From the NCBI GenBank assembly GCA_029781465.1, contig JAKOWQ010000413.1:1-8064 (forward strand): a stretch of 8,064 nucleotides of DNA, in the 5' to 3' direction. Below are positions 6,291 through 8,064 of this stretch, piece after piece (position 1 is the first letter of the stretch; the number at the start of each line of letters is the position of its first letter). The position numbers were made by a program, and so were the translations under genes. The notes under the pieces were generated by a model, which was not told where the DNA came from, did not search any database, and saw nothing but the letters and a program-made list of their open reading frames with translations. Origin of the DNA: Pseudomonadota bacterium. GTDB lineage: Bacteria; Pseudomonadota; Alphaproteobacteria; Sphingomonadales; Sphingomonadaceae.

Positions 6291-7862
6291 CTATTCCGCC
6301 GCCCTTTGGGCCAGCGTGGCTTCGGCCGCGGGAACCGAGCGATAGGCATAGATCAGCAGCGCCAGCGCCAGCGGCGCCACGCCCACCAGGGAAAGAATGC
6401 CGGTGCGCAGGTCCCCGACCAGCTTGCCGTTGACCATCGTCCCGGCAAGATCGGAAATCTGCCCGACCATGTAGGGCCCGAACGACAATCCGACCAGGGT
6501 TGTCCCGAGGAAGAACGAGGCGGTCGCCGTGCCACGCATGCGGGGCAGCACAAGATCCTGGGTGGTTGCCGCTGCGGCGCCGAGCGCGGCGGCGCCAAAC
6601 ATTCCGGCCAGGAAATTCATCGAATAGAACAAGGTGACATTGGAGGTCGAATAACCGATCCAGATGGGCGCGATCGGGGCCAGCACCCCGAAGATGATGA
6701 CCAGGACACGCCCTGCCGGATTGCGCGCACGAAGCGCATCGGCAGCCCTTCCGCCAATGATCACACCCAGGAACCCGCTAAGCGCACCGTTGGCGCCGAG
6801 AACGAAGGCAAGCCCCGATTTGTCGAGGCCAAGCACGGTCTCGGCATAGGGCGCGGTCCAGAAGGCAAGCGCATAGGCCGCGAGCGAGACCAGACCGTAG
6901 CCCAGTGTGGTGCAGACAAAGGCCGGGGTTCCCCAGATCAGCCGGAATGTCGCCGGATCCTTTTGCCGCAAATTGCTCGCCCAAGAGAACACAGCATAAT
7001 ATCCCAGCGCCACAGCGCTCCATTGCGGCTTGTTTCCGGTCAGCCCGATCATCGCCCAGGCAAACAGGGCCAGGCCCATCGCAACGGCAAGATTGATTGC
7101 CAGCGCGGCACTCCCCCGGCGCATTGCTCCATAGACCGTGAATGGCGGAACGATCGTCGAAAGATCGGCCAGAAATGCACCGAAAGGGTTGCTGCCCCGC
7201 ACGGTCGGTGTCCCGTCCATCGCCCCGCGCAGCGGCTCGCGCAGGGTGGAAACCCACAAAGCCATCAGCAAGCCAGGAAAACCGACCGCCAGGAACGCTG
7301 CTTGCCATCCAACCAGGCCGAGCGGCCCGCCCAGCGGATGGGCGCTGTTCCAGGCCTGAACGATTTCGGCGCCTATGAACAACGACACGCCGCCGCCAAG
7401 ATAGAGCCCCGAAGAATAGATCGCCAGCGCGGTGGCCTTCTGGTGCTTGGGGAAATAGTCCGAAATCAGCGAATAGGCCGTTGGACTTGCGGTTGCCTCA
7501 CCGATTCCCACACCCATCCGCGCCAGCGAGAGCGAGAGCTGATCGCGGGCAAGGCCCGACAGCGCGGTCATCGCCGACCATAACGCCAAACCCAGACTCA
7601 GAAGCCTGACCCGGTGCCAGTTGTCGGCCAGGCGCCCCAGCGGAATCCCGAACAACGCATAGAACACGGCGAAGGCCGCGCCGCCCAGAAAACCCATGTC
7701 CCCATCGCTGAGGCCAAGGTCAGCCTTGATGTCGACCGCGAGGATCGAGACGATTTGCCGGTCGATGAAATTGAGGACATAGACCAGCACCAGTACGCCC
7801 AGCACATACCAGGAATAGGGCTGGGCCTTGCGCGGCTGCTCCGCGGTTTCGGGTTCGCTCAC
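6291..7862 (-). CDS. MFS transporter, spinster-like family
   Basis: 523-residue inner-membrane transporter of the major facilitator superfamily. The spinster-type N-terminus NFIDRQIVSILAVDIKADLG (31-50) is followed by the MFS motif A region GRLADNWHRVRLL (76-88) and RMGVGIGEATASPTAYSLIS (115-134). Twelve core helices can be traced, plus two extra hydrophobic stretches between the halves (about 252-273 and 282-298), suggesting 14 segments; motif A recurs in weaker form as GGRAADALRAR (370-380). Substrate cannot be read from sequence; relatives in sphingomonads are diverse and often uncharacterised. The GTG start is supported by GGGGAG six bases upstream (minus strand, 7869-7874), and the next Met is at residue 56, inside the domain. 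It starts 15 bases after the queC stop, so it is probably expressed from the queC promoter outside the window. Confidence 0.92.
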   Translation of the reverse strand: MSEPETAEQPRKAQPYSWYVLGVLVLVYVLNFIDRQIVSILAVDIKADLGLSDGDMGFLGGAAFAVFYALFGIPLGRLADNWHRVRLLSLGLALWSAMTALSGLARDQLSLSLARMGVGIGEATASPTAYSLISDYFPKHQKATALAIYSSGLYLGGGVSLFIGAEIVQAWNSAHPLGGPLGLVGWQAAFLAVGFPGLLMALWVSTLREPLRGAMDGTPTVRGSNPFGAFLADLSTIVPPFTVYGAMRRGSAALAINLAVAMGLALFAWAMIGLTGNKPQWSAVALGYYAVFSWASNLRQKDPATFRLIWGTPAFVCTTLGYGLVSLAAYALAFWTAPYAETVLGLDKSGLAFVLGANGALSGFLGVIIGGRAADALRARNPAGRVLVIIFGVLAPIAPIWIGYSTSNVTLFYSMNFLAGMFGAAALGAAAATTQDLVLPRMRGTATASFFLGTTLVGLSFGPYMVGQISDLAGTMVNGKLVGDLRTGILSLVGVAPLALALLIYAYRSVPAAEATLAQRAAE

Positions 7863-7877
7863 TCGTATCTCCCCAAA

Positions 7878-8064
7878 TCACTCCGCAGCGTAGCGGGTCG
7901 TATCCTGAAGCCCGGCCTTGGCGAAGCCGTCGCGGCGCAAGCGGCACGAATCGCACAGACCGCAGGCCAGGCCGCCCGGCTGCGGATCGTAGCACGACCA
8001 GCTCAGCGCCGGATCGAGCCCAAGGCGATGCGCCTCGCGGGCAATCTCGGCTTTGCCAAGATAT
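7878..8064 (-). CDS. queC: 7-cyano-7-deazaguanine (preQ0) synthase QueC, C-terminal 61 residues
   Basis: The gene runs off the right edge of the window; only the last 61 codons are present. QueC is a cytoplasmic ATP-dependent enzyme that turns 7-carboxy-7-deazaguanine into preQ0, an intermediate of queuosine made for tRNA wobble position 34. The fragment has the family's C-terminal zinc site: S-W-S-C-Y, then CGLCDSCRLRRDGF, with four cysteines at fragment positions 24, 34, 37 and 40. It ends in the usual A-G-L-x-D-T-T-R-Y. The lead-in YLGKAEIAREAHRLGLDP is also typical. The stop is intact and precedes the MFS gene by 15 bases, so the two probably share a transcript. Confidence 0.92.
   Translation of the reverse strand, partial: YLGKAEIAREAHRLGLDPALSWSCYDPQPGGLACGLCDSCRLRRDGFAKAGLQDTTRYAAE

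Noticed and set aside
6306..7583. 425-codon plus-strand open frame opposite the MFS gene
   Set aside because: The minus strand encodes a complete transporter with family motifs; the plus frame is hydrophilic, rich in Gln/Arg/Gly and lacks a ribosome binding site.
1..8064. CRISPR array, insertion sequence, integrase attachment site or toxin-antitoxin pair
   Set aside because: No spaced direct repeats, no transposase or integrase frame, no tRNA-like end and no small paired genes seen on either strand.

Overview
The window is GC-rich and almost fully coding. It looks like a chromosomal segment of an alphaproteobacterium, most likely a sphingomonad (Sphingomonadaceae or Erythrobacteraceae). The grounds are the family content and order: DUF2460, DUF2163/BR0599, an NlpC/P60 phage peptidase, a GTA-type baseplate protein and DUF2793, then an OmpA-like porin with a very long polyproline linker and a spinster-type MFS transporter. 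The taxonomic call is inference from gene content; no marker gene for classification is present.

Bases 1-4845, plus strand: the tail-tip end of a gene transfer agent (GTA) or GTA-like prophage cluster. The order distal tail protein, hub protein, cell-wall peptidase, baseplate/fiber-binding protein matches genes g12-g13-g14-g15 of the Rhodobacter capsulatus GTA. The first three genes overlap by ATGA (4 bases), the fourth follows after 10 bases and a DUF2793 gene after 26 bases, so they are probably one translationally coupled operon that starts upstream of the window. Together they would build the distal end of a siphovirus-like tail: adaptor ring, hub, a peptidase to open the murein, and a large tip protein carrying receptor-binding fibers. 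Two departures from the R. capsulatus plan stand out: the distal tail gene has an in-frame N-terminal extension of at least 91 residues before a strong internal ribosome binding site, and the g15-like protein is only 727 residues and appears to lack the glycosidase-like TIM-barrel part.

Bases 4846-6145, plus strand: a self-contained outer-membrane gene with a plausible promoter, a good Shine-Dalgarno, a signal peptide, an 8-stranded-type barrel, a run of 29 prolines, an OmpA peptidoglycan-binding domain and a strong intrinsic terminator. It probably ties the outer membrane to the murein and appears to be an ordinary housekeeping gene rather than part of the GTA.

Bases 6146-8064: a 145-base convergent spacer with nothing recognisable, then two minus-strand genes: a complete MFS transporter (GTG start), preceded in its own reading direction by the 3' end of queC (7-cyano-7-deazaguanine synthase). 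Only 15 bases separate them, so they are probably co-transcribed.

I do not see a convincing wholly new system here. The most useful leads are the extended distal tail protein, the TIM-less GTA baseplate protein, the cysteine quartet in the hub, the 29-proline linker and the queC-MFS pairing.
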